A DNA stretch of 9,331 nucleotides from Nostocaceae cyanobacterium CSSed10_463m (GTDB lineage: Bacteria > Cyanobacteriota > Cyanobacteriia > Cyanobacteriales > Nostocaceae): NCBI GenBank assembly GCA_003556955.1, contig PWQB01000575.1:1-9331 (forward strand), read 5' to 3'. The first letter of the stretch is position 1, and every line of letters begins with the position of its first letter. The notes under the pieces were generated by a model. It saw only the letters and a program-made list of their open reading frames with translations. It made no database searches and was not told the origin of the DNA. Position numbers and translations under genes: made by a program. Of the stretch, positions 1 through 6,775 are shown piece after piece.

Positions 1-587
1 CTAGTGTGGAAATGCGCCAGCGTCTTTCCCAAAATCACCCAGATAGCCCCTTACTACTGTATGTCGGTCGTCTTTCCGCCGAAAAAGAAATTGAGCGCAT
101 CAAGCCCATATTAGAGGCAATTCCCCAGGCTCGATTGGCATTAGTCGGTGATGGTCCCCACCGTCAAGAATTGGAAAAACATTTTGCCAATACCCCTACT
201 CATTTTGTCGGATATCTGACTGGACAAGAATTAGGATCTGCCTTTGCTAGCGCTGATGCCTTTATTTTTCCTTCTCGGACAGAAACACTAGGCTTAGTTT
301 TACTAGAAGCAATGGCCGCTGGCTGTCCAGTAGTAGCAGCCCGTTCTGGGGGAATTCCTGATATTGTCACAGACGGTGTAAATGGCTATCTGTTTGAACC
401 CACAGCAGATATTCAAGATGCCATTAATGCTACAGTCCGCCTCCTAGATCACAAACAAGAACGAGAAGTGATCCGTCAAAATGCCCGCAGTGAAGCAGAA
501 AATTGGGGCTGGTCAGCTGCTACTTGCCAGCTACAAGATTACTATGAAAAGGTAATATTTGCCGAAAAACTGACCACAGCAGCTTAA
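1..587 (+). CDS. sqdX: SqdX-like sulfoquinovosyltransferase (GT4), C-terminal half, 5' end outside window
   Basis: The frame is open to the left edge, so the gene is cut by the window; about 194 C-terminal residues are present, roughly half of a usual 375-380 aa SqdX. The product would transfer sulfoquinovose from UDP-sulfoquinovose to diacylglycerol, the last step of SQDG sulfolipid synthesis, at the thylakoid/cytoplasmic membrane. Visible are the Rossmann-like C-terminal GT-B domain, with LLYVGRLSAEK at its start (bases 51-83), LVGDGPHR (nucleotide-sugar loop), and the retaining GT4 E-x7-E pair in SRTETLGLVLLEAMAAGCPV (Glu codons 282-284 and 306-308), followed by GGIPDIVTDGVNGYLF. GT4 membership is certain from these motifs. 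The SqdX assignment rests on my recognition of the overall cyanobacterial SqdX pattern (RTETLGLVLLEAMAAGCPVV, PTHFVGYL) and not on a search. The alternative is another GT4 lipid glycosyltransferase. The partner gene sqdB is not in view. Confidence 0.8.
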   Translation, partial: SVEMRQRLSQNHPDSPLLLYVGRLSAEKEIERIKPILEAIPQARLALVGDGPHRQELEKHFANTPTHFVGYLTGQELGSAFASADAFIFPSRTETLGLVLLEAMAAGCPVVAARSGGIPDIVTDGVNGYLFEPTADIQDAINATVRLLDHKQEREVIRQNARSEAENWGWSAATCQLQDYYEKVIFAEKLTTAA

Positions 588-594
588 ATCAGTC

Positions 595-742
595 AACAGT
601 TATCAGTTATCAGTTATCAGTTATCAAGGCAGAAACTGAGGCACTTAAACCCAGTCACAGCAAGTATTTCAATTGTGACCCTTCGGCTGCGCTCAGGGTA
701 AACTTTTGAGTTTTGCTAAATTTGTCTTGACTGATAACTGTT
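595..742. repeat. 148-bp segment bounded by 12-13 bp inverted repeats
   Basis: AACAGTTATCAG at 595-606 is the exact reverse complement of CTGATAACTGTT at 731-742; one more base pairs inward (607/730). Between the arms are the heptamer repeats and a small GC-rich inverted motif (ACCCT 678-682, AGGGT 695-699, around CGGCTGCGC). No ORF is carried. It sits between two convergent genes, so it could act as a bidirectional transcript end or be a non-autonomous MITE-like element; neither is proven. There is no run of T after a compact stem, so it is not a classical terminator. Confidence 0.5.
597..624. repeat. Heptamer tandem repeat (CAGTTAT x4), STRR type
   Basis: Four perfect head-to-tail copies of CAGTTAT lie nine bases after the sqdX stop codon. 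Short tandem heptamers of this kind are well known from heterocystous cyanobacterial genomes (STRR sequences). The first copy is the left arm of a longer inverted repeat described separately. Confidence 0.85.
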
Positions 743-783
743 AAAAGACACCAGACCCCAACTGTAGGGATGGTTTCTGAATA

Positions 784-1044
784 TCAGCCTTTATTTTCCC
801 CATCATCACCTTGAAAGGGATTTTCACCAATTTGCAGTTGTTTTTTCGTTTTTTTCAACTGTTTCCACAAGGCCTTAATTTGTTCGTAAGCTTCATCTGG
901 AGTTAATTTTCCACCTGTTTCTAAATTACAGATGTAACTGATACGTTGAGCAAATTCCTGCAAATTGGCATTAAAAACCAAATTTTCCGGTTTTACATGA
1001 CCATAGTAGCGTCCACGAGGATAGAGAAAATCATCTTTCTTCAT
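784..1044 (-). CDS. Conserved small cyanobacterial protein of unknown function (DUF7219-like)
   Basis: An 86-aa soluble protein with no signal peptide or membrane segment. The N-terminus carries an aromatic/basic motif DFLYPRGRYYG (residues 5-15), then a helical-looking core with NLVFNANLQEFAQRISYICNL (21-41, one Cys at 39), a turn GGKLTPDEAY (44-53), and an amphipathic Trp/Lys-rich helix IKALWKQLKKTKKQL (56-70) ending in an acidic tail. The composition, strong apparent secondary structure and match to a pattern I recall from many cyanobacterial genomes argue for a real gene; the DUF7219 label is from memory. The start ATG (complement of 1042-1044) has no clear SD. It is transcribed towards sqdX and diverges from purC across a 700-bp gap. 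The function is unknown; the basic helix could bind nucleic acid or an acidic partner, but this is only a guess. Confidence 0.75.
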   Translation of the reverse strand: MKKDDFLYPRGRYYGHVKPENLVFNANLQEFAQRISYICNLETGGKLTPDEAYEQIKALWKQLKKTKKQLQIGENPFQGDDGENKG

Positions 1045-1751
1045 TATTTTTTCTGCATTATTTAAAAGTGCTAAGTTTTAGGAATTTCCCACAAATAAAT
1101 TCTCCAACTTCCATATCCAAGACAATTTATTTATCATCATCTTCCTTGTCTTGAGTGATTGGGTATGTTTTTACTTGCAAGTCCCTGAATATAGCTAAAT
1201 AATTCACTAGTTTAATCTTTTTTATATTCAGACCAAAGCAGTTGAAATCATAAGTTTTACGTTGGCAGGGACTATGGGAAAAAAAAGTGAATTCGGATGT
1301 TGACTTTAAAGACTCAGGATAAAACGTAAAATGCTTTAACAACAAACAGTATAAACAATTGATTTACTTAATGAGCAAAATATGATACTTTTATGTTCTA
1401 ACTCTTGCTAATTAATTTCATTAAATGATAATCTATTTTTTTACAATTGCCAAGATTATATTTAGTCTGATAAAACCCATGAATATCCTCAAAAGTACCG
1501 ATATTCTGTGATTATGCCTGTTGGCGATTATTTCATGTTTTTCTCACTCCCATAATTATATGCAATTTGTGAAAATCACCATACACAGATAATGGTGAGA
1601 GTTCGGTTGTATTTTCTCGACAACTTCCCCTGACTCGCATTCTGCTAAATAGCAAACTCACGACCAATAGCGGATCGGGAATAACTAAAGATAAAATAGT
1701 TAAGTCTAAAAGGGCGAAAGCTACCCACTTCCTAAAACTTTACCTCACATC
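1045..1751. other. AT-rich intergenic region upstream of purC, no convincing gene
   Basis: This 707-bp gap between the divergent small gene and purC is visibly richer in A/T than the flanking genes. The only longer reading frame (minus strand, 1127-1345, TTG start, 72 codons) has no recognisable motif and no SD, and I do not call it. Structured elements in the purC-proximal half are inverted repeats GAATATC 1481-1487 / GATATTC 1500-1506, TCACCAT 1576-1582 / ATGGTGA 1592-1598, GTTGT 1606-1610 / ACAAC 1620-1624 and TAACTA 1682-1687 / TAGTTA 1697-1702. A -10-like TAAAAT (1692-1697) lacks a good -35. The purC leader just before ATG contains GGGC-GAAA-GC-ta-CC (1712-1725), a possible GNRA-loop mini-hairpin. 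I see no tRNA, rRNA or known riboswitch core. Confidence 0.6.
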
Positions 1752-2489
1752 ATGTCTGTTTACTCCCAGTTATACGAAGGCAAAGCTAAAATTCTCTACG
1801 CAACAGACGATCCAGAAGTCTTGTTAGCTGATTTTAAAGACGATGCCACTGCTTTTAATGCCCAGAAACGTGGCAGCATTATCAACAAAGGAAAAATCAA
1901 CTGTACCATTTCTAGCCAGCTATTTCAGGAACTGGAAAAATCTGGTATAAAAACCCACTACATTGACAGTCCTCAACCGCATCAAATGCGAGTCAAGGCT
2001 GTAAAAATTGTGCCAATAGAAGTAGTGGTGAGAAATATTGCTGCTGGTAGTCTTTGTCAGCAAACAGGATTACCCATAGGTACAGTGCTGAAACAACCTT
2101 TAGTAGAGTTTTATTACAAAAACGACCAATTGGGTGATCCATTATTAACACGCGATCGCCTGTTTCTGTTAGAACTAGCAACACCGGAACAAGTAGAGAC
2201 AATTAACAATCTAGCATTGCAAGTCAACGAGTTTCTCCGAGACTTTTGGCAAAAGTGCAGCATTACCTTAGTAGACTTCAAACTAGAATTTGGTTTGGAC
2301 TCACAACAGCAAATACTCTTGGCAGATGAAATTAGCCCTGATACTTGCCGTTTGTGGAACACAACTGAAGACGATCCTAACCTGCGGGTAATGGATAAAG
2401 ACCGCTTCCGGCGTGACTTGGGGAATGTAGAAAATGCTTACCAGGAAGTTTTACAACGAGTGCTACAAGCAGTAGAAAGTAAAACTTAA
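1752..2489 (+). CDS. purC: SAICAR synthetase (phosphoribosylaminoimidazole-succinocarboxamide synthase)
   Basis: A cytosolic enzyme of de novo purine synthesis: it ligates L-aspartate to CAIR using ATP to give SAICAR. It has 245 aa, the usual length for bacterial stand-alone PurC. The N-terminal ATP-binding strand-loop YEGKAKILY is at residues 8-16. The first family signature is VKIVPIEVVVRNIAAGS (bases about 2002-2052), and the second is LVDFKLEFG (about 2271-2297). The conserved ADEISPDTCRLW and the C-terminal DKDRFRRDLG follow. The ATG at 1752 gives YSQLYEGKAK at the expected distance from the N-terminus; there is no clear SD, which is common in cyanobacteria. It has a HIP1 site (2152-2159, coding Arg-Asp-Arg). 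The long leader upstream suggests its own promoter. No other pur gene is adjacent, so it is not part of a purine operon here. Confidence 0.97.
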   Translation: MSVYSQLYEGKAKILYATDDPEVLLADFKDDATAFNAQKRGSIINKGKINCTISSQLFQELEKSGIKTHYIDSPQPHQMRVKAVKIVPIEVVVRNIAAGSLCQQTGLPIGTVLKQPLVEFYYKNDQLGDPLLTRDRLFLLELATPEQVETINNLALQVNEFLRDFWQKCSITLVDFKLEFGLDSQQQILLADEISPDTCRLWNTTEDDPNLRVMDKDRFRRDLGNVENAYQEVLQRVLQAVESKT

Positions 2490-2505
2490 ATTTGTCAAAA
2501 CTGAA

Positions 2506-2530
2506 AGATAAAAACACATGATTTTTATCT
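2506..2530 (+). terminator. Possible AT-rich hairpin terminator after purC
   Basis: AGATAAAAA (2506-2514) pairs perfectly with TTTTTATCT (2522-2530) around the 7-nt loop CACATGA, starting 17 nt after the purC stop. The stem has only two G-C pairs and is not followed by a T run, though the right arm itself is T-rich. It may end or attenuate the purC transcript, or be a mRNA-stabilising structure. Confidence 0.35.
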
Positions 2531-2655
2531 GATGCCTTGGAACATATACAGTAAAGAGGCAATAGTAAACAACTATATTTTGACCTGATATCTTTTGCAT
2601 CAGAGCATAATTGCCAAGGGAATGGTGTGTGGACGTGAAGAGGAATTTAAAGACA

Positions 2656-4902
2656 ATGCGTTTATCTCCCGTATGGGTAGCAATGGTAGCAATAGCAACG
2701 CCGCTAGGCGGATCACCCAGTGCAAATGCCCAAACCATTAATAGTTCAGAACAGACAACAGAGGTTTTCACGCCTGAAATTAATCAAGCGGTTCCAGCTA
2801 GCGAAACTCTCAATTTTCAGTCCAACTCCACAGAAGTTCCGTCTTTTGTCACAATTCTCCCGGTTCAAACAGCCGAGAAGAAGACCTCAGATGTCATAAT
2901 TCCGACCTTGATAACGCCGCAAGTTGGTCAAACCTCTGAAGCAAGTGCTAATCTTCTCCCCCAACCGCCCAATTCGGTTCCAGGAATTATCCCCCCAATA
3001 CTGAGTCAATCAGTACCATCAACAACCCCCGAAACTACTCCCAACCCCAATGCTGAGGAACCCCGTGTCCTCGTATCAGAAGTAGTTGTCAGACCAGAGA
3101 CAGGACAACTAACATCAGAACTGGAAGACCAAGTTTTTAGAGTTATTCGTACCCAACCCGGTCGGACAACAACCCGAACTCAACTGCAAGAAGATATTAA
3201 CGCTATCTTTGGGACTGGCTTCTTTGCCAATGTTCAAGCAGTGCCAGAAGATACACCTTTGGGTGTGCGGGTGAGCTTTGTCGTTCAACCCAACCCGGTA
3301 CTGAGTAAAGTAGAAGTAGACGCTAATCCGGGGACGGATATTCCTTCTGTATTGTCTCCCAGTACTGTGGATGAAGTATTTAGCCCACAATATGGTCAAG
3401 TCCTCAACCTGCGAGACTTACAAGAAGGCATCAAGCAATTAACCCAGAAGTATCAAGAACAAGGTTACGTCCTAGCTAACGTTATTGGTTCACCCCAAAT
3501 TTCAGAAGCCGGAGTTGTTACCCTGCAAGTAGCCGAAGGGGTAGTGGAAAATCTCAAAGTCCGGTTCCGCGATCGCGAAGGTCAGGAGACAGACGCGACA
3601 GGAGAACCCATTCGGGGACGGACACAGGAATATATAATTACGCGAGAACTGGAATTACAACCAGGAGACGTATTTAACCGCGACATAGTACAAAGAGACT
3701 TGCAGAGAGTATTTGGACTAGGGCTATTTGAAGATGTCAACGTCTCACTTGACCCTGGTACAGACCCTACTAAAGTTGATGTAGTAGTGAATGTCGCTGA
3801 ACGTAGTACGGGTTCCATTGCAGCTGGGGCTGGGTTTAGTTCTGCCAGTGGACTATTTGGTACTGTCAGTTATCAGCAACAAAACCTGGGAGGAAGAAAT
3901 CAAAACCTGGGAGCAGAAGTACAGCTAGGACAAAGAGAACTGCTGTTTGACCTCCGCTTTACAGACCCCTGGATTGCAGGTGACCCCTATAGAACTTCTT
4001 ATACAGCTAATCTGTTTCGCCGCAGTTCCATTTCCTTGATTTTTGATGGGCAAGATGGAGAGATTAGAACAGTTAATCCAGATGCAACAGCAGGGCAAAG
4101 CGAAGGCGATCGCCCCCGTGTTCTCCGCTTAGGTGGTGGTGTCACTTTTAACCGTCCTTTATCTCCCAATCCTTTCCAGAGATCAGAATGGTCTGCTTCC
4201 GCCGGATTGCAATATCAACGCATTTCCACCCGTGATGCCGATGGTAATGTGCGACCAGAAGGAGCCTTAGTTCAGGATGGAGTCATCGGAGAACGAGTTC
4301 CTCTGAGCTTCTCAGGCACAGGTGAAGATGATTTGCTGCTATTCCAACTAGGCGCACAGCGCGACCTGCGTAATAATCCCTTACAACCTACCAGAGGTTC
4401 CTTCCTGCGCTTTGGGGTCGATCAATCCGTACCAGTAGGACTCGGTAATATTTTCCTCACCAGACTACGAGGTAACTATAGCCAATACTTACCCGTTAAT
4501 TTTACGAACTTCGCCCCAGGGCCACAAACCCTAGCATTTAACCTGCAAGGAGGTACAGTCCTCGGTGATCTACCGCCTTATGAAGCTTTTACCCTTGGCG
4601 GTAGCAACTCTGTTCGGGGTTACGAAGAAGGAGCCTTAACCAGTGGACGCAGTTATGTACAAGCATCTGTAGAGTATCGCTTCCCTGTTTTCTCCGTAGT
4701 TAGCGGCGCACTGTTTTTTGATGTTGGTAGTGATTTAGGAACTACAACTAGAGCAGCAGAAGTCCTGAACAAAAACGGTACAGGCTATGGCTATGGGTTG
4801 GGTGTACGTGTACAATCTCCACTCGGTCCCATTCGTATTGACTACGGCATTAACGACGACGGCAATAGTCGCATCAATTTTGGGATTGGGGAAAGATTCT
4901 AA
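2656..4902 (+). CDS. bamA: Omp85/BamA-family outer membrane beta-barrel assembly protein
   Basis: Core protein of the machinery that folds and inserts beta-barrel proteins into the outer membrane; it belongs to the family that includes chloroplast Toc75. From ATG 2656 it has 748 aa. A signal peptide (SPVWVAMVAIATPLGG, cleavage after SANA, about residue 25) is followed by a Pro/Ser/Thr-rich linker to about base 3060. Three POTRA-like repeats follow (about 3061-3297, 3298-3540, 3541-3812), each with the FxxGxF or YxxxGY turn (IFGTGFF, YQEQGYV, VFGLGLF). The 16-strand barrel runs to the terminal GERF, with a final aromatic residue as usual for the OMP signal. The loop-6 motif VRGY is at 4612-4623. 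The frame is open further up: GTG at 2635 (MKRNLKTM...) and TTG at 2611 are alternative starts. I prefer 2656 because AAGAGGAA (2638-2645) precedes it, but GTG 2635 gives a good basic n-region. lpxC, fabZ, lpxA and lpxB follow, as expected. Confidence 0.95.
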   Translation: MRLSPVWVAMVAIATPLGGSPSANAQTINSSEQTTEVFTPEINQAVPASETLNFQSNSTEVPSFVTILPVQTAEKKTSDVIIPTLITPQVGQTSEASANLLPQPPNSVPGIIPPILSQSVPSTTPETTPNPNAEEPRVLVSEVVVRPETGQLTSELEDQVFRVIRTQPGRTTTRTQLQEDINAIFGTGFFANVQAVPEDTPLGVRVSFVVQPNPVLSKVEVDANPGTDIPSVLSPSTVDEVFSPQYGQVLNLRDLQEGIKQLTQKYQEQGYVLANVIGSPQISEAGVVTLQVAEGVVENLKVRFRDREGQETDATGEPIRGRTQEYIITRELELQPGDVFNRDIVQRDLQRVFGLGLFEDVNVSLDPGTDPTKVDVVVNVAERSTGSIAAGAGFSSASGLFGTVSYQQQNLGGRNQNLGAEVQLGQRELLFDLRFTDPWIAGDPYRTSYTANLFRRSSISLIFDGQDGEIRTVNPDATAGQSEGDRPRVLRLGGGVTFNRPLSPNPFQRSEWSASAGLQYQRISTRDADGNVRPEGALVQDGVIGERVPLSFSGTGEDDLLLFQLGAQRDLRNNPLQPTRGSFLRFGVDQSVPVGLGNIFLTRLRGNYSQYLPVNFTNFAPGPQTLAFNLQGGTVLGDLPPYEAFTLGGSNSVRGYEEGALTSGRSYVQASVEYRFPVFSVVSGALFFDVGSDLGTTTRAAEVLNKNGTGYGYGLGVRVQSPLGPIRIDYGINDDGNSRINFGIGERF

Positions 4903-4905
4903 GTG

Positions 4906-4961
4906 GTCATTAGTCATTAGTCATTGGTCATTGGTCATTTTTGACTTTTGACTTTTGACTT
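4906..4961. repeat. Compound heptamer array (STRR): GTCATT(A/G/T) x5 then TTGACTT x3
   Basis: Eight contiguous heptamers begin three bases after the bamA stop: GTCATTA twice, GTCATTG twice, GTCATTT once, then TTGACTT three times. Two distinct heptamer families are fused in the same 7-bp register. This is the classic appearance of cyanobacterial STRR sequences and lies in the bamA 3' untranslated region. Confidence 0.9.
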
Positions 4962-4975
4962 CTGCCCTGTGGTAT

Positions 4976-4989
4976 GTAAAACTTCGTAC
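4976..4989. promoter_or_regulatory. Candidate NtcA-type site GTA-N8-TAC upstream of lpxC
   Basis: GTAAAACTTCGTAC matches the NtcA consensus GTA-N8-TAC exactly and lies in the bamA-lpxC gap, 145 bp before the lpxC start. The usual arrangement for activation puts a TAN3T -10 box about 22 bp downstream; I do not see a convincing one at that spacing. The six fixed bases are expected by chance a couple of times in a window this size, so this is a candidate only. Confidence 0.3.
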
Positions 4990-5081
4990 AATATTAGGAC
5001 TTGCTAATTGTGACATTTACCTGAATACTGTTTCCATAAAGGAAAAATCAGCACTTGCACTTTGCAAATTAGTCAGGGTCT

Positions 5082-5110
5082 TTGACAACAATTTACATGA
5101 ATAATAAAAA
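5082..5110 (+). promoter_or_regulatory. lpxC: Candidate sigma-70 type promoter for lpxC
   Basis: A perfect -35 hexamer TTGACA (5082-5087) is followed at 17 bp by TAAAAA (5105-5110), a weak -10 in a very AT-rich run. Transcription would start near 5117, leaving a leader of about 18 nt before the lpxC ATG. The -35 is convincing and the -10 is not. An independent start for lpxC would fit the 232-bp gap after bamA. Confidence 0.35.
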
Positions 5111-5134
5111 TCAAAATATATTAATTTTTAGTCC

Positions 5135-5971
5135 ATGCAACAGCACACCATAGCCAGGGACATCACCCAAGCTGGAGTGGGACTGCATAGCGGTGTTAGT
5201 ACTCATGTTCGGATATTACCAGCCGAAGCAGGTAGTGGACGCTACTTTGTCCGTGTGGATTTGCCAAATTCACCCATTATTCCCGCCCAAGTTGCAGCCG
5301 TCAATCAAACTTTGCTCTCAACTCAATTGGGTAAAGGTGAAACCTACATTCGCACAGTGGAGCATTTATTGGCGGCGCTGGCGGGAATGTCGGTGGATAA
5401 CGCCAGAATTGAAATTGATGGCGCAGAAGTCCCACTCTTAGACGGTTCTGCCCAGGTTTGGATAGAAAGTATTGCTGAAGTTGGTTTAGTCTCACAATCA
5501 ATTAGCAACCCAAATCCTTTGGTAATCAAAGAGCCAATCTGGATTTATGAAAATGATGCTTTTGTTTGCGCCCTCCCCGCATCCAAAACACGTTTTAGTT
5601 ACGAAATTGATTTTGAACTATCGGCTATTGGTAATCAATGGCACAGTTGGCCAATGGGTTCTAGTTTTGTCGCCGAAATTGCCCCGGCTCGGACTTTTGG
5701 GTTACTGCACCAAATTGAACACCTACAAAAAACCGGGTTAATTAAAGGTGGTAGCTTAGATAATGCCCTGGTTTTTGGATCTGAAGGTCTGGTAAATCCA
5801 CCATTAAGATTTGAAAATGAACCAGTTCGTCATAAAATATTAGATTTAGTAGGAGACTTGAGTTTATTGGGAACTTTTCCCCAAGCTCATTTCTTAGCTT
5901 ATAAAGCCAGCCATAATTTACACATTCAACTGGCGCGGAAAATTTTAGCATTGCCATCGGCTCAAGTCTAA
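5135..5971 (+). CDS. lpxC: UDP-3-O-acyl-N-acetylglucosamine deacetylase
   Basis: Zn-dependent cytosolic deacetylase that makes the first committed step of lipid A synthesis. It has 278 aa, somewhat shorter than the E. coli enzyme (305). By motif alignment with E. coli LpxC all key residues are present: general base Glu76 and zinc ligand His77 in TVEHLLAAL, zinc ligands His233 and Asp237 plus Lys234 in [11 protein letters not shown], general acid His260 in [10 protein letters not shown], and Thr187 in ARTFG. The conserved EVPLLDGSA lies at residues 98-106 and the N-terminal GVGLHSG at 14-20. ATG 5135 places these motifs at the same distance from the N-terminus as in E. coli, supporting the start; no SD is visible. 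It is followed by fabZ after 72 bp. The protein looks intact and should be active. Confidence 0.97.
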   Translation: MQQHTIARDITQAGVGLHSGVSTHVRILPAEAGSGRYFVRVDLPNSPIIPAQVAAVNQTLLSTQLGKGETYIRTVEHLLAALAGMSVDNARIEIDGAEVPLLDGSAQVWIESIAEVGLVSQSISNPNPLVIKEPIWIYENDAFVCALPASKTRFSYEIDFELSAIGNQWHSWPMGSSFVAEIAPARTFGLLHQIEHLQKTGLIKGGSLDNALVFGSEGLVNPPLRFENEPVRHKILDLVGDLSLLGTFPQAHFLAYKASHNLHIQLARKILALPSAQV

Positions 5972-5986
5972 AATCTCCATTCTTGA

Positions 5987-6024
5987 CAGGTTTTCATACC
6001 TGCTGCCTACTGAATTGATCAATT
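5987..6024. repeat. Small inverted repeats in the lpxC-fabZ gap
   Basis: CAGGT (5987-5991) pairs with ACCTG (5998-6002) around a 6-nt loop shortly after the lpxC stop. Next comes a perfect 12-bp palindrome, AATTGATCAATT (6013-6024), 19 bp before the fabZ ATG. The first is a weak hairpin without a T run. The second could be an operator half-site or simply AT-rich chance. Confidence 0.35.
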
Positions 6025-6043
6025 AAAAATCAACATACCGCTA

Positions 6044-6553
6044 ATGGCAATTGTCTCTGAAGTGAACAGTCCCGATACTACTGCATCTACATCTGCGGCA
6101 GAACAGATTCCTGAAATTAAAACCACATTTTCGTCTGAAGAAATTCAGAAATTGCTCCCCCATCGTTACCCATTTTTGCTTGTAGATAAAATTATTGACT
6201 ATGTACCGGGAAAGTTGGCTGTAGGCGTGAAAAACGTCACTATCAACGAACCCCAATTTCAAGGACATTTCCCCGAACAACCACTGATGCCAGGAGTGCT
6301 AATTGTTGAGGCTATGGCACAAGTGGGGGGCATTGTTCTCAAGCAACAACCTGGGTTTGAAGATGGACTATTCGTTTTTGCTGGTATCGATAAAGTGCGC
6401 TTCCGTCGCCAAGTGGTTCCAGGAGATCAGCTAGTGATGACGGTGGAACTGTTGTGGATAAAACAACGTCGTTTCGGTAAGATGCAAGCCCGTGCTGAGG
6501 TGGATGGCCAACTCGCTGCTGAAGGGGAATTAATGTTTTCTCTAATTAACTAA
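6044..6553 (+). CDS. fabZ: 3-hydroxyacyl-[acyl-carrier-protein] dehydratase
   Basis: Hot-dog fold enzyme that dehydrates beta-hydroxyacyl-ACP to trans-2-enoyl-ACP in type II fatty acid synthesis; it competes with LpxA for hydroxyacyl-ACP, which explains its place inside the lpx cluster. It has 169 aa. Catalytic His75 and Glu89 are 14 residues apart, as in characterised FabZ, within [31 protein letters not shown] (38-48) and the [14 protein letters not shown] segment are also typical. The N-terminus is about 20 residues longer than E. coli FabZ and is Ser/Thr/Glu-rich, probably a disordered tail; ATG 6044 is the only ATG before the conserved core, so I keep it. The gene ends in a double stop (TAA TAA, 6551-6556). 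Confidence 0.97.
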   Translation: MAIVSEVNSPDTTASTSAAEQIPEIKTTFSSEEIQKLLPHRYPFLLVDKIIDYVPGKLAVGVKNVTINEPQFQGHFPEQPLMPGVLIVEAMAQVGGIVLKQQPGFEDGLFVFAGIDKVRFRRQVVPGDQLVMTVELLWIKQRRFGKMQARAEVDGQLAAEGELMFSLIN

Positions 6554-6722
6554 TAATTTGCTGTGGTGCTGGTGGGTAAAGCTGTGATTTACTCTTAACT
6601 TAGACCTAAATCTCTAAAAATAACAGTAAAAAACCATCCACAACAGGATTTTATAATTTCTAGATTTTCTTCGCCCTTACACATAACTTGCTTTGCTCGA
6701 CACTTTCGGCAACTGATTGTAC

Positions 6723-6742
6723 AGACGCGATTAATCGCGTCT
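6723..6742. repeat. 20-bp perfect palindrome upstream of lpxA
   Basis: AGACGCGATTAATCGCGTCT is its own reverse complement. In RNA it would form an 8-bp GC-rich stem with a TTAA loop, ending 18 nt before the lpxA SD-like GGAG. The same arms (AGACGCGAT / ATCGCGTCT) recur after lpxA at 7658-7677, so this is a dispersed intergenic palindrome family and not a one-off. It could affect lpxA expression or fabZ mRNA stability. Confidence 0.8.
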
Positions 6743-6760
6743 CTAGACTTAAAAAGTTCT

Positions 6761-6775
6761 GGAGATTCACCCTTG
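6761..6775 (+). promoter_or_regulatory. lpxA: SD-like GGAG and TTG start of lpxA
   Basis: GGAG (6761-6764) sits 8 nt before TTG 6773. The frame has no ATG or GTG before the conserved IHPTAVIHP motif, and TTG gives MKTLIHPTAV, matching the usual LpxA N-terminus, so the start is a UUG codon helped by this SD. Confidence 0.65.

Noticed and set aside
678..699. ACCCT...AGGGT GC-rich motif as a rho-independent terminator of sqdX
   Set aside because: The stem is only 5 bp around a 12-nt loop and no T run follows. I left it as a part of the 595-742 element.
1127..1345. 72-codon minus-strand reading frame in the purC upstream gap
   Set aside because: It has a TTG start, no SD, AT-driven composition and no recognisable motif. 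It is most likely a chance frame in AT-rich DNA.
2580..2611. TTGACC ... CATAAT pair upstream of bamA
   Set aside because: The spacing is 20 bp, longer than usual for a sigma-70 promoter. It remains possible but is not supported well enough to list.
2463..2771. 102-codon minus-strand frame across the purC 3' end and bamA 5' end
   Set aside because: It overlaps two well-supported plus-strand genes and shows no domain; it is a shadow frame.
6652..6657. Consensus TATAAT upstream of lpxA
   Set aside because: No acceptable -35 lies 16-18 bp upstream (the position reads AAAAAC) and there is no TG extension, so I do not call a promoter although lpxA could have one in the 219-bp gap.
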